DNA of 64,000 nt from Flavobacterium croceum DSM 17960 (GTDB lineage: Bacteria > Bacteroidota > Bacteroidia > Flavobacteriales > Flavobacteriaceae): the NCBI RefSeq assembly GCF_002917885.1, contig NZ_PQNY01000007.1, forward strand, positions 95,519 to 159,518. Direction: 5' to 3'. Below, in pieces: positions 35,236 to 43,868 of the stretch. The notes under the pieces were generated by a model that was not told the origin of the DNA, did not search any database, and saw only the letters and a program-made list of their open reading frames with translations. Position 1 is the first letter of the stretch. Every line of letters starts with the position of its first letter. The translations under genes were made by a program, and so were the position numbers.

Positions 35236-35259
35236 AGAACAATTAATTATTTTTTTAAA

Positions 35260-35457
35260 ATGCAAACAGGAAAAGTAAAATTTTTCAATGAATCTAAAGG
35301 TTATGGATTCATTACAGATGACGAAACTGGAAATGACATTTTCGTTCATGCCACTGGTATAAACTCTGAGTCGCTTAACGAAGGTGACAAAGTATCTTAT
35401 CAGGAAGAAGAAGGTAGAAAAGGTAAAGTAGCTGCTCAAGTAACAGTGATAGAATAA
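35260..35457 (+). CDS. Cold-shock protein (CspA family)
   Basis: A 65-residue OB-fold nucleic-acid chaperone that binds single-stranded RNA and DNA. RNP1 is KGYGFIT and RNP2 is DIFVHAT, both intact. The start is the ATG at 35260 (MQTGKVKFF); a longer frame begins upstream at 35215 but runs through the promoter, so it is not used. The gene is monocistronic, with a canonical promoter and a strong terminator. Confidence 0.96.
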   Translation: MQTGKVKFFNESKGYGFITDDETGNDIFVHATGINSESLNEGDKVSYQEEEGRKGKVAAQVTVIE

Positions 35458-35486
35458 TATATTTATTTTAAATTGCCTAATGACTC

Positions 35487-35518
35487 ATGCTCTGGAAAAT
35501 TCCAGAGCATTTTTTTTG
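35487..35518 (+). terminator. Terminator of the cold-shock gene
   Basis: Perfect 11-bp stem ATGCTCTGGAA / TTCCAGAGCAT with a 2-base centre and an eight-T tail. Confidence 0.9.
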
Positions 35519-35581
35519 AAAAATAAAATTATTTAGAATTAATATAAATAAATTTTGAGTGGCAACTTTTGCTTTTGATTA

Positions 35582-35611
35582 TTGCTAATTAAATTAACCG
35601 CCGTATATTTG
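35582..35611 (+). promoter_or_regulatory. Promoter of the nuo operon
   Basis: TTG (35582-35584), 19-base spacer, TATATTTG (35604-35611), matching the Bacteroidota consensus, 30 bases upstream of the nuoA ATG. Confidence 0.75.
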
Positions 35612-35641
35612 TGGCTAATTTTATATATATAAATTTTGAGT

Positions 35642-36007
35642 ATGCAATCTAATCAACTAGATTATATCCCAATACTTATGCAAATTGGGCTTTCTGTGGG
35701 TTTTGTAGTAGGTACAATATTTATTTCCAACCTTTTAGGGCCAAAAAGACATTCTAAAAGTAAGGATAAAAATTTTGAATGTGGTATAGAATCTATAGGA
35801 AATGCGCGCATTCCATTTTCGATAAAATATTTTTTGGTCGCTATTTTATTTGTACTGTTTGATGTAGAAGTAATATTTCTATACCCTTGGGCAGTAAATT
35901 TTAGAGATTTAGGTGTAGAAGGATTAGTAAAAATGATAATTTTTATGGCACTTTTAATGATAGGGTTTCTTTATATCATTAAAAAACGTGCTTTAGAATG
36001 GGAATAA
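35642..36007 (+). CDS. nuoA: NADH-quinone oxidoreductase subunit A
   Basis: Small membrane subunit of complex I with three membrane helices (about residues 11-32, 66-87 and 95-115). The conserved loop KNFECGIESIGNARIPFSIKY sits between TM1 and TM2 and contains the Cys-Gly-x-Glu motif. ATG at 35642 is preferred over an in-frame TTG two codons earlier. It is the first gene of a 14-gene nuoA-N operon that encodes proton-pumping NADH dehydrogenase. Confidence 0.96.
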   Translation: MQSNQLDYIPILMQIGLSVGFVVGTIFISNLLGPKRHSKSKDKNFECGIESIGNARIPFSIKYFLVAILFVLFDVEVIFLYPWAVNFRDLGVEGLVKMIIFMALLMIGFLYIIKKRALEWE

Positions 36008-36039
36008 ATTTGTAAAAATTTTTAATGACTAATTAAAAA

Positions 36040-36585
36040 ATGAGTACAACAAAACCAAATATGGTAGCCCCTCCAGACGGTTATGCTGGCGAAGGATTTT
36101 TTGCTACAAAACTAAGCGATGTAGTAGGTTTGGCACGTGCAAACTCTTTATGGCCTTTGCCTTTTGCTACCTCATGTTGCGGTATTGAGTTTATGGCAAC
36201 TATGGCTTCGCACTACGATTTAGCACGTTTTGGCATGGAGCGCAATAGCTTTTCTCCTAGACAAGCCGATATGCTACTAGTAATGGGAACTATTTCTAAA
36301 AAAATGGCTCCAATACTACGTCAAGTATACGAACAAATGGCAGAGCCAAAATGGGTTATTGCAGTAGGTGCTTGCGCTACTTCAGGTGGTATTTTCGATA
36401 CTTATTCGGTATTACAAGGTATAGACAAGGTAATCCCTGTAGATGTATATGTGCCTGGTTGTCCGCCAAGACCCGAACAAATAGTAGACGGCGTTATGCA
36501 ATTACAAGAATTGGTTAAAAACGAATCTGTTCGCAGAAGAAATTCGCCTGAATACAAAGAATTATTAGCTTCTTATAATATATAA
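36040..36585 (+). CDS. nuoB: NADH-quinone oxidoreductase subunit B
   Basis: Hydrophilic connecting subunit that binds cluster N2, the last Fe-S centre before quinone. The ligands are the adjacent C46-C47 (TSCCGIEF), C112 (GACATSGG) and C141 (VPGCPPRPE), all intact. 181 residues, normal length. Second gene of the nuo operon; nuoC starts one base after the stop. Confidence 0.97.
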   Translation: MSTTKPNMVAPPDGYAGEGFFATKLSDVVGLARANSLWPLPFATSCCGIEFMATMASHYDLARFGMERNSFSPRQADMLLVMGTISKKMAPILRQVYEQMAEPKWVIAVGACATSGGIFDTYSVLQGIDKVIPVDVYVPGCPPRPEQIVDGVMQLQELVKNESVRRRNSPEYKELLASYNI

Positions 36586-36586
36586 C

Positions 36587-37111
36587 ATGGCTTTAGAAAC
36601 GGCATACATACAAGAAAAATTATCTCAAAAGTTTGGCAACAATGTGCTGAATTTTGAAATGAAAAGAGATGTGTTTTCTTTTGAAGCTACTTCAGATTTT
36701 ACCCATGAAGTAATACAATTTTTGAAAGAACAACCCGATTTGAACTTTCATTTTTTAACCGATTTATGTGGTGTTCATTTTCCAGATAATGATGAAAATC
36801 ATCAATTTGAAGTAGTATACCTATTGCACAATTGGATTGAAAATACACGAATTCGAGTACGCACATTTCTTCCTGCTTCAAACCCAGAAATACAAACTAT
36901 TACAGACTTATTTCTTACTGCAAATTGGATGGAGCGTGAAACTTTTGACTTTTTTGGAATTACTTTTAAAGGACATCCTCAATTGAAACGTATTTTAAAT
37001 ATGGATGAAATGGAATCTCATCCATTAAGAAAAGAATTCCCACTAGAAGATCAAGGAAGAACCGACAAAGATGACCGTTTCTTTGGTAGAATACCAACTA
37101 CAACATTATAA
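36587..37111 (+). CDS. nuoC: NADH-quinone oxidoreductase subunit C (30 kDa)
   Basis: Peripheral-arm subunit, 174 residues, with the 30-kDa signature near residues 123-145 (ERETFDFFGITFKGHPQLKR) and the closing HPLRKEFPL block. It is a separate gene rather than the NuoCD fusion of enterobacteria. One base after nuoB and 24 before nuoD in the operon. Confidence 0.95.
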   Translation: MALETAYIQEKLSQKFGNNVLNFEMKRDVFSFEATSDFTHEVIQFLKEQPDLNFHFLTDLCGVHFPDNDENHQFEVVYLLHNWIENTRIRVRTFLPASNPEIQTITDLFLTANWMERETFDFFGITFKGHPQLKRILNMDEMESHPLRKEFPLEDQGRTDKDDRFFGRIPTTTL

Positions 37112-37135
37112 AATATAATTTTTCACATTATACTA

Positions 37136-38371
37136 ATGTCAGAACTATTATTACCACCAGAGCATCGATATGCTAAAATTATAGAAAAAACCAAAAATGA
37201 AGATGGTAGTGAGCTCTCTATTCTTAATTTAGGACCAACTCACCCAGCTACACATGGTATTTTCCAAAATATACTTCTTATGGATGGCGAACGCATTCTT
37301 GATGCCGAACCTACTATAGGATACATACACAGAGCATTTGAAAAAATTGCCGAAAACCGTGCTTTTTATCAAATAACACCACTCACAGACCGTATGAACT
37401 ATTGTTCGTCGCCAATAAACAACATGGGGTGGTTAATGACTGTTGAAAAATTATTGAATATAGAAGTACCAAAACGTGCGCAATATTTGCGAGTTATCGT
37501 TATGGAATTGGCTCGTATTGCAGACCACATTATTTGTAATTCAATTTTAGGAGTTGATACTGGAGCCTATACAGGATTTTTATACGTATTTCAATATAGA
37601 GAAAAAATATATGAAATATACGAAGAAATTTGTGGCGCTAGACTAACAACCAATATGGGTAGAATAGGTGGATTTGAAAGAGAATGGAGCGATGAAGCTT
37701 TCAAAAAACTAAATACCTTTTTGGAAGAATTTCCAAAAGTTTGGAAAGAATTTGAAAATCTTTTCGAAAGAAACCGAATTTTTATTGACCGTACCGTAAA
37801 TGTAGGTCCAATTTCTGTAGAAAAAGCTATGCAATATGGTCTTACAGGTCCAAATCTTAGAGCTGCAGGAATAGATTACGATGTGCGTAAAGCACAACCT
37901 TACTCATCATACGAAGACTTTGATTTTGATATACCAGTAGGAAAATCTGGAGATACTTACGACCGTTTTTGTGTAAGAAATGCCGAAGTTTGGGAAAGTT
38001 TACGCATCATTCGTCAGGCATTAGAAAAATTACCAGAAGGTTCATACCATGCCGATGTACCCGATTACTATCTTCCACCAAAAGAAGATGTATACCACAA
38101 TATGGAAAGTCTTATTTATCATTTTAAAATAGTAATGGGAGAAGTACCTGTGCCTGTAGACGAAATTTATCATGCGGTAGAAGGCGCCAACGGCGAACTT
38201 GGTTTCTATTTAATTTCCGACGGAAGCCGTACTCCTTATAGACTACATTTTAGAAGACCTTGTTTTATTTATTATCAAGCTTATTCTGATATGATAAAAG
38301 GCGGAATGCTTTCTGATGCCATTGTAATATTATCTAGTTTAAATGTAATTGCAGGCGAATTGGACGCTTAG
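37136..38371 (+). CDS. nuoD: NADH-quinone oxidoreductase subunit D (49 kDa)
   Basis: Together with NuoB it forms the quinone-binding cavity. The family motif GPTHPATHG is at residues 33-41 and includes the quinone-contacting His. Further blocks include GYIHRAFEKIAENR, RMNYCSSPINNMGW and the C-terminal DPVMGEVDR-type region replaced here by SLNVIAGELDA. 411 residues, typical. nuoE begins 4 bases after its stop. Confidence 0.97.
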   Translation: MSELLLPPEHRYAKIIEKTKNEDGSELSILNLGPTHPATHGIFQNILLMDGERILDAEPTIGYIHRAFEKIAENRAFYQITPLTDRMNYCSSPINNMGWLMTVEKLLNIEVPKRAQYLRVIVMELARIADHIICNSILGVDTGAYTGFLYVFQYREKIYEIYEEICGARLTTNMGRIGGFEREWSDEAFKKLNTFLEEFPKVWKEFENLFERNRIFIDRTVNVGPISVEKAMQYGLTGPNLRAAGIDYDVRKAQPYSSYEDFDFDIPVGKSGDTYDRFCVRNAEVWESLRIIRQALEKLPEGSYHADVPDYYLPPKEDVYHNMESLIYHFKIVMGEVPVPVDEIYHAVEGANGELGFYLISDGSRTPYRLHFRRPCFIYYQAYSDMIKGGMLSDAIVILSSLNVIAGELDA

Positions 38372-38375
38372 AGTT

Positions 38376-38915
38376 ATGGAACACAATCAACATAAACACT
38401 ACACTCAGGAAATTAATATTACGCCTCAATTGATGGAGCGTATTAACGAATTGATTAGTCATTATCCTGAAGGAAAACAAAAATCAGCACTTTTACCTGT
38501 TTTACACGAAGTACAAGATGCTCACGATAATTGGTTGAGTATTGAACTTCAAAATAAAGTAGCCGAAATACTTAGTATTAAACCAATTGAAGTGTATGAA
38601 GTGGTAACTTTTTATACCATGTTTAATCAACGTCCTATTGGTAAATATATGTTTGAATTTTGTCAAACATCTCCTTGTTGCCAACGCGGTGTAGAAGATT
38701 TAATGGATTACACCTGTGAGAAATTGGGAGTTAAAGTAGGGCAACCTACCCCAGATATGATGTTTGAAGTACGTGGCGTAGAATGTTTAGGTGCTTGCGG
38801 ATATGCCCCAATGATGCAATTGGGAGATTTCTTTCAAGAGCATTTAACAAAAGAAAAAATCGATCAATTAATTGACGATTGTAAAGCGGGGAAAATAACT
38901 TTACACGATAAATAG
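38376..38915 (+). CDS. nuoE: NADH-quinone oxidoreductase subunit E (24 kDa)
   Basis: NADH-module subunit with a thioredoxin-like fold that holds a [2Fe-2S] cluster, ligated by C96, C101, C137 and C141 (FCQTSPC ... ECLGAC). The ATG at 38376 is used; the longer frame from 38349 overlaps nuoD out of frame and adds no conserved residues. 179 residues. Followed 4 bases later by nuoF. Confidence 0.95.
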   Translation: MEHNQHKHYTQEINITPQLMERINELISHYPEGKQKSALLPVLHEVQDAHDNWLSIELQNKVAEILSIKPIEVYEVVTFYTMFNQRPIGKYMFEFCQTSPCCQRGVEDLMDYTCEKLGVKVGQPTPDMMFEVRGVECLGACGYAPMMQLGDFFQEHLTKEKIDQLIDDCKAGKITLHDK

Positions 38916-38919
38916 TATC

Positions 38920-40287
38920 ATGGGAAGAAAAATATTATTAGACAAAATAAATGTTCCAGGCATAAAAACTTATGAAGTATACCGCAGAGAAGGCGGTTAT
39001 TCTTCTGTAGAAAAAGCCTTAAAATCACTCTCACCAGATGAAGTAGTAGAAGAGGTAAAAACTTCTGGACTTCGAGGTCGTGGTGGAGCAGGTTTCCCTG
39101 TAGGAATGAAATGGAGTTTTATTGATAAAAAATCAGGAAATCCAAGACATTTAGTTTGTAATGCAGACGAATCTGAACCAGGAACTTTCAAAGACAGATA
39201 TTTAATGGAATACATTCCGCATCTATTAATAGAAGGAATGATTGTATCAAGCTATGCTCTAGGTGCTAACCTTTCGTACATTTATATTCGTGGAGAATAT
39301 ATGTGGGTATACAAAACCCTAGAAAGAGCAATTGCCGAAGCTAAAGCCGCAGGCTGGTTAGGAAAAAATATTTTAGGAACAGGCTACGACCTAGAAGTAC
39401 ATGTTCAAATAGGAGGCGGTGCTTACATTTGTGGCGAAGAAACCGCGCTCATTGAAAGCTTAGAAGGTAAACGTGGAAACCCAAGACTTAAACCACCTTT
39501 TCCTGCGGTAAAAGGTCTTTGGCAAAATCCAACCGTTGTAAATAATGTAGAATCTATATCGGCAGTACCGTGGATTATCAATAACTCTGGGGCTGATTAT
39601 GCCGCCATAGGAAAAGAACGTTCTACAGGAACCAAACTCATTTCTGCATCTGGTAACATTAAAAAACCAGGTGTATATGAAATTGAACTAGGTTTATCTG
39701 TATATGAATTTATGAATTCTGATGAATACTGTGGCGGAATGGAAACCGATAGACCGCTAAAGGCATTGGTGCCTGGCGGAAGTTCTGTGCCAATTTTACC
39801 CGCTCATCTTATCTATAAAACAGCCAATGGCGATGACCGATTAATGACCTATGAAAGCCTTTCAGATGGTGGTTTTGCTACAGGTTCTATGCTAGGTTCT
39901 GGCGGATTTATTGTTTATGATGATAGAGCGTGTATTGTACGAAACACATGGAATTTTTCGCGTTTTTACCACCATGAATCGTGTGGACAATGTACACCAT
40001 GTCGCGAAGGAACAGGTTGGTTGGAAAAAGTATTGTGGCGAATTGAAAATGGAGAAGGACGTGAAGAAGACATCGAATTACTTTGGAGCATTCAATCTAA
40101 AATTGAAGGAAACACAATTTGTCCATTAGGTGATGCAGCTTCTTGGCCTGTAGCTGCAGCAATACGTCATTTTAGAGATGAATTTGAATACCATATTCGT
40201 TTTCCAGAAAAAGTAAAAAATAGAAATCATTTTGTGACTGAACCTTTTGAAAAAGTAAAGCATTTAGTAGTAAAACAAGAGATATAA
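38920..40287 (+). CDS. nuoF: NADH-quinone oxidoreductase subunit F (51 kDa)
   Basis: Binds NADH and FMN and carries cluster N3. The FMN/NADH-binding segments are GLRGRGGAGFPVGMKW (residues 50-65), NADESEPGTFKDR and GAYICGEETALIESLEG. The [4Fe-4S] ligands are C355, C358, C361 (SCGQCTPC) and C401 (TICPLGD). 455 residues. An unusual 85-base gap holding an inverted-repeat element separates it from nuoG. Confidence 0.97.
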   Translation: MGRKILLDKINVPGIKTYEVYRREGGYSSVEKALKSLSPDEVVEEVKTSGLRGRGGAGFPVGMKWSFIDKKSGNPRHLVCNADESEPGTFKDRYLMEYIPHLLIEGMIVSSYALGANLSYIYIRGEYMWVYKTLERAIAEAKAAGWLGKNILGTGYDLEVHVQIGGGAYICGEETALIESLEGKRGNPRLKPPFPAVKGLWQNPTVVNNVESISAVPWIINNSGADYAAIGKERSTGTKLISASGNIKKPGVYEIELGLSVYEFMNSDEYCGGMETDRPLKALVPGGSSVPILPAHLIYKTANGDDRLMTYESLSDGGFATGSMLGSGGFIVYDDRACIVRNTWNFSRFYHHESCGQCTPCREGTGWLEKVLWRIENGEGREEDIELLWSIQSKIEGNTICPLGDAASWPVAAAIRHFRDEFEYHIRFPEKVKNRNHFVTEPFEKVKHLVVKQEI

Positions 40288-40290
40288 AAT

Positions 40291-40360
40291 AGTTTCAGGT
40301 TTCAAGTTTTTTTAGTTTCAAGTTTTATAGCATGAAACATTAAACTTGAAACTAAAAAAA
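40291..40360. repeat. Inverted-repeat element of GTTTCAAG units between nuoF and nuoG
   Basis: Two 19-bp perfect inverted arms (40307-40325 and 40342-40360) share the core TTTTTTTAGTTTCAAGTTT, with extra GTTTCAGG and GTTTCAAG units before them. The other nuo gaps are at most 33 bases, so this looks inserted. Its AGTTT-plus-8-bp-unit terminus resembles the flanks of the S23 cassette at 31369-31820. The hairpin may also attenuate or stabilise the nuo mRNA. Confidence 0.72.
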
Positions 40361-40372
40361 CAAAAATAGATA

Positions 40373-41401
40373 ATGAAAGTAACCATAGACGGTCAAGAAA
40401 TTGAAGTAGCACCAGGAACGACCATTCTGCAAGCTGCTCGTATGATTGGTGGAGAATCAGTTCCGCCAGCCATGTGTTATTATTCGAAATTGGAAAAAAC
40501 AGGTGGAAAATGCCGTTGTTGTTTGGTTGAAGTAACCAAAGGCAGTGATGCAGATCCACGTCCTATGCCAAAACTTGTTGCCTCATGTGTAACAGGCTGT
40601 ATGGACGGCATGGAAGTAGCAAGCAAATCATCTGAAAGAGTAACCGAAGCTCGAAAAGCCGTTACCGAATTTTTACTTATAAATCACCCTTTGGATTGCC
40701 CTGTATGCGATCAAGCAGGCGAATGTGATTTACAAAACTTGAGTTTTGAACATGGCAAAGCGCAATCTAGGTTTATAGAAGATAAAAGAACTTTTGAGCC
40801 AGAAAATATAGGCGACAAAATACAACTTCACATGAACCGTTGTATACTTTGCCAACGCTGTGTACAAGTTGCCGAACAATTAACCGATTATAGAGTACAC
40901 GGTGTATTAAATCGTGGCGACCACGCTCAAATTTCTACCTATGTTGCAGCGGCTATCGATAATGATTTTTCAGGAAATATGATAGATGTTTGCCCTGTGG
41001 GAGCATTGACCGATAAAACATTTCGTTTCAAATCGAGAGTATGGTTTAACAAACCTTTCAACGCACATAGAAATTGTGAGAACCCTGAGTGTTGTGGCAA
41101 GGCAACATTGTGGATGTTTGGAAATGAAATTCAACGTGTTACCGCAAGAAAAGACATTTATCATGAGGTAGAAGATTTTATTTGTAATACGTGCCGATTT
41201 GACAAAAAAGAAGTTACCGATTGGGTAATTGAAGGACCAAGAAAATTTGAAAAAGATTCGGTAATAAACCAAAATAATTACACACGCCCTATGGAAAAAG
41301 TAATTATGAATACCGAAAAAGGAATACTTGAAGGTAGAGAGCAAGACCGTAAAAAGATCAGTATGGCACAAATACCTTTTAACAATCAAAAAAAACAATA
41401 A
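40373..41401 (+). CDS. nuoG: NADH-quinone oxidoreductase subunit G, short form
   Basis: N-terminal [2Fe-2S] domain (C35, C47, C50, C72 as candidate ligands), then the His-Cys3 [4Fe-4S] site (H105, C109, C112, C118), then a [4Fe-4S] site beginning C157-ILC-QRC163 with the last ligand in CPVGAL. Part of the molybdopterin-type Fe-S region remains (CENPECCGKATLW, with CNTC further on). At 342 residues the large molybdopterin-like domain of about 500 residues is missing. The stop is clean and nuoH begins 3 bases later, so the short form appears native rather than a broken gene. Short NuoG is usual in flavobacteria, to my knowledge. Confidence 0.93.
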   Translation: MKVTIDGQEIEVAPGTTILQAARMIGGESVPPAMCYYSKLEKTGGKCRCCLVEVTKGSDADPRPMPKLVASCVTGCMDGMEVASKSSERVTEARKAVTEFLLINHPLDCPVCDQAGECDLQNLSFEHGKAQSRFIEDKRTFEPENIGDKIQLHMNRCILCQRCVQVAEQLTDYRVHGVLNRGDHAQISTYVAAAIDNDFSGNMIDVCPVGALTDKTFRFKSRVWFNKPFNAHRNCENPECCGKATLWMFGNEIQRVTARKDIYHEVEDFICNTCRFDKKEVTDWVIEGPRKFEKDSVINQNNYTRPMEKVIMNTEKGILEGREQDRKKISMAQIPFNNQKKQ

Positions 41402-41404
41402 GAA

Positions 41405-42457
41405 ATGGATAGTGCGTTAATTATTGAAAAAAGCGTTGTTATAGTTGCTGTATTTGTCTTTACTATGATTATGGCAATGTATTCTACATGGGCAGAGCGT
41501 AAAGTAGCCGCCTATTTACAAGATCGTATAGGTCCAAACAGAGCAGGTTGGGGAGGATTATTACAACCACTTGCCGATGGTTTAAAACTATTTGCAAAAG
41601 AAGAATTTGAACCCAATACACCCAATAGAATTTTGTTTTTTACAGGGCCAGCCATAGCGATGAGTACAGCACTCATTACCAGCGCAGTAATACCTTGGGG
41701 AGACAAATTAGAATTATTTGGTAGAACCGTAATATTACAAGCTACAGATATAGATGTGTCTATTTTGTATGTTTTTGGTATTGTATCTATTGGAGTATAT
41801 GGTATTATGATTGGTGGTTGGGCATCAAACAATAAATTCTCACTCATGGGAGCTGTTCGTGCTGCATCTCAAATGGTGTCATACGAAGTAGCTATGGGAC
41901 TGTCTATCATTGCTTTATTAATGATGACAGGCACATTGAGTCTTAAAGAAATTGCACAACAACAATCTGGATTACATTGGAATGTATTTTACCAACCATT
42001 ATCGTTTTTGATATTCTTAATTTGTGCCTTTGCAGAAACCAACAGAACACCTTTTGACTTAGCAGAATGTGAATCAGAGCTTATTGGCGGATATCATACA
42101 GAATATTCTTCTATGAAAATGGGATTTTACCTATTTGCAGAATATGCCAATATGTTTATTTCTGCTACCATAATATCAGTATTATTTTTTGGAGGATACA
42201 ACTACCCTGGTATGTCTTGGGTAATAGAACATTGGGGTAACAATGCAGGAAATCTATTAGGAATGTTAGCATTATTTGTAAAATTATGCTTTTTTATATT
42301 CTTTTTTATGTGGGTACGTTGGACAATACCAAGATTTAGATACGATCAATTAATGCATTTAGGATGGAAAATATTAATTCCACTAGGTATTATAAATATC
42401 GTAATTACAGGAATTGTATTGTTAAGAAGTGAAATTTTTGCCTTTTTAGGATTTTAA
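41405..42457 (+). CDS. nuoH: NADH-quinone oxidoreductase subunit H
   Basis: Membrane subunit with about eight helices at the junction of the two arms, forming part of the quinone channel. Conserved loops are seen: AERKVAAYLQDRIGPNRAGWGGLLQPLADGLK-type sequence near residues 30-60, and ETNRTPFDLAECESELIGGYHTEYS around 215-240, with the acidic residues needed for proton coupling. 350 residues. Starts 3 bases after nuoG. Confidence 0.97.
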   Translation: MDSALIIEKSVVIVAVFVFTMIMAMYSTWAERKVAAYLQDRIGPNRAGWGGLLQPLADGLKLFAKEEFEPNTPNRILFFTGPAIAMSTALITSAVIPWGDKLELFGRTVILQATDIDVSILYVFGIVSIGVYGIMIGGWASNNKFSLMGAVRAASQMVSYEVAMGLSIIALLMMTGTLSLKEIAQQQSGLHWNVFYQPLSFLIFLICAFAETNRTPFDLAECESELIGGYHTEYSSMKMGFYLFAEYANMFISATIISVLFFGGYNYPGMSWVIEHWGNNAGNLLGMLALFVKLCFFIFFFMWVRWTIPRFRYDQLMHLGWKILIPLGIINIVITGIVLLRSEIFAFLGF

Positions 42458-42470
42458 ATAATTACAGAAC

Positions 42471-43019
42471 ATGTCATCATTACAAACAATATCACTCTCG
42501 GGAAGTAAAAAAGAAGTTTCTAAAAAAGAAATGACTTTTTTAGAAAAATTATACCTGATTGCTATAATAAAAGGATTATGGATTACTATAAAACACTTTT
42601 TTAAGAAAAAAGCAACTATACAATATCCAGACCAAGTAAGACCTTTTAGCCCAGTATATCGCGGACGACACATGCTAAAAAGAGACAGTCAAGGAAGAGA
42701 AAATTGTACTGCTTGTGGGCTATGTGCTTTATCATGCCCTGCCGAAGCTATAACAATGAAAGCCGCAGAAAGAAAACCAGGTGAGGAGCATTTATACAGA
42801 GAAGAAAAATATGCCGAAATTTATGAAATAAACATGCTTCGTTGTATATTTTGTGGTCTTTGTGAAGAGGCTTGCCCTAAAGACGCCATTTATCTAACCA
42901 TTTCAAAAGAATTGGTACCTGCTCAATACCATAGAGAAGACTTTATTTTTGGCAAAGACAAATTAGTAATGCCTTTAGAAATGGCAATTCGTAATACCCA
43001 ACAAAACTCAGTAAACTAA
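42471..43019 (+). CDS. nuoI: NADH-quinone oxidoreductase subunit I
   Basis: Ferredoxin-like subunit with two [4Fe-4S] clusters N6a and N6b. The ligand sets are C79, C82, C85, C135 and C89, C125, C128, C131 (CTACGLCALSCP and CIFCGLCEEACP). The N-terminus has an amphipathic or membrane-associated helix (FLEKLYLIAIIKGLWITIKHF). 182 residues. Its stop codon shares a base with the nuoJ start. Confidence 0.97.
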   Translation: MSSLQTISLSGSKKEVSKKEMTFLEKLYLIAIIKGLWITIKHFFKKKATIQYPDQVRPFSPVYRGRHMLKRDSQGRENCTACGLCALSCPAEAITMKAAERKPGEEHLYREEKYAEIYEINMLRCIFCGLCEEACPKDAIYLTISKELVPAQYHREDFIFGKDKLVMPLEMAIRNTQQNSVN

Positions 43020-43540
43020 TGTCTACAGTATTAATAATTTTTTATATTCTATCGGCAATTACGCTATCTATGGCTTTTTTGGCCGTGTTTACACGAAACC
43101 CTATACATAGTGCTATCTATTTAGTTGTATGTATGATGAGTATAGGTGGGCATTTTTTATTATTTAACTCTCAGTTTTTAGCTATAGTACAAATTATAGT
43201 ATACGCTGGTGCTATTATGGTACTTATACTATATACTATCATGCTCATGGATTTAAATAAAGAACACGAAGTACATAGACCAAGAGTTACTCGACTTGTA
43301 GCGATTATTTTGTTCTCACTTACGTGCATTATTTTAATATTAATATTTATCAATTCTGACCCTGTTGCAGGCACAATAGATAGATACGACAACTTTGGAG
43401 AAGATTTTCAATCGATTAAAAAGCTAGGAAAAGTATTGCTTAATGAGTATTTAGTACCATTTGAATATGCTTCTATACTACTACTTACAGCTATGATTGG
43501 AGCAGTATTATTGTCTAAAAAAGAAAAACCAGGGAAATAA
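43019..43540 (+). CDS. nuoJ: NADH-quinone oxidoreductase subunit J
   Basis: Membrane subunit with five hydrophobic helices. TM3 carries the conserved [22 protein letters not shown] segment with its pi-bulge region, important for coupling. The C-terminal end is variable, as usual. 173 residues. Start overlaps the nuoI stop by one base, and nuoK starts one base after its stop. Confidence 0.95.
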   Translation: MSTVLIIFYILSAITLSMAFLAVFTRNPIHSAIYLVVCMMSIGGHFLLFNSQFLAIVQIIVYAGAIMVLILYTIMLMDLNKEHEVHRPRVTRLVAIILFSLTCIILILIFINSDPVAGTIDRYDNFGEDFQSIKKLGKVLLNEYLVPFEYASILLLTAMIGAVLLSKKEKPGK

Positions 43541-43541
43541 T

Positions 43542-43862
43542 ATGAACAATATTTTAAATGAAATTGGTATAGAAAATTACATCTATCTTGCAGTAATTCT
43601 TTTTAGTATAGGTGTATTTGGTGTATTGTATAGAAGAAATGCCATTATAGTATTTATGTCTATAGAAATTATGCTTAATGCAGTAAACTTACTATTTGTA
43701 GCATTCTCTACATACCATCAAGATGCCGAAGGGCAAGTATTTGTATTTTTCTCTATGGCTGTAGCCGCCGCAGAAGTAGCAGTAGGATTGGCCATATTGG
43801 TTTCTGTATTTAGAAATATAGGCTCGATAGATATTGGTAAATTAAAAAATTTAAAAGGATAA
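43542..43862 (+). CDS. nuoK: NADH-quinone oxidoreductase subunit K
   Basis: Small three-helix membrane subunit homologous to MrpC antiporter subunits, 106 residues. The conserved membrane Glu residues are present in [16 protein letters not shown] and in [13 protein letters not shown]. The ATG at 43542 is chosen; the open frame extends upstream only into nuoJ. Confidence 0.95.
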   Translation: MNNILNEIGIENYIYLAVILFSIGVFGVLYRRNAIIVFMSIEIMLNAVNLLFVAFSTYHQDAEGQVFVFFSMAVAAAEVAVGLAILVSVFRNIGSIDIGKLKNLKG

Positions 43863-43868
43863 ATCCTA

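Larger units (their letters stand above)
34934..35259. other. Divergent control region between tetR-efflux operon and cspA
   Basis: 326 bases without a gene. It holds the tetR promoter and palindrome at its left, AT-rich sequence with no visible coding potential in the middle (about 35030-35200), and the cspA promoter at its right. Confidence 0.7.

Noticed and set aside
35215..35259. Longer N-terminus of the cold-shock protein
   Set aside because: The extension covers the promoter -7 element and adds non-conserved residues to a family that starts right at MQTGKVKFF.
40373..41401. nuoG as a truncated pseudogene
   Set aside because: Fe-S ligands are intact, the stop is clean, and nuoH follows after 3 bases; a short NuoG fits flavobacteria as far as I know.
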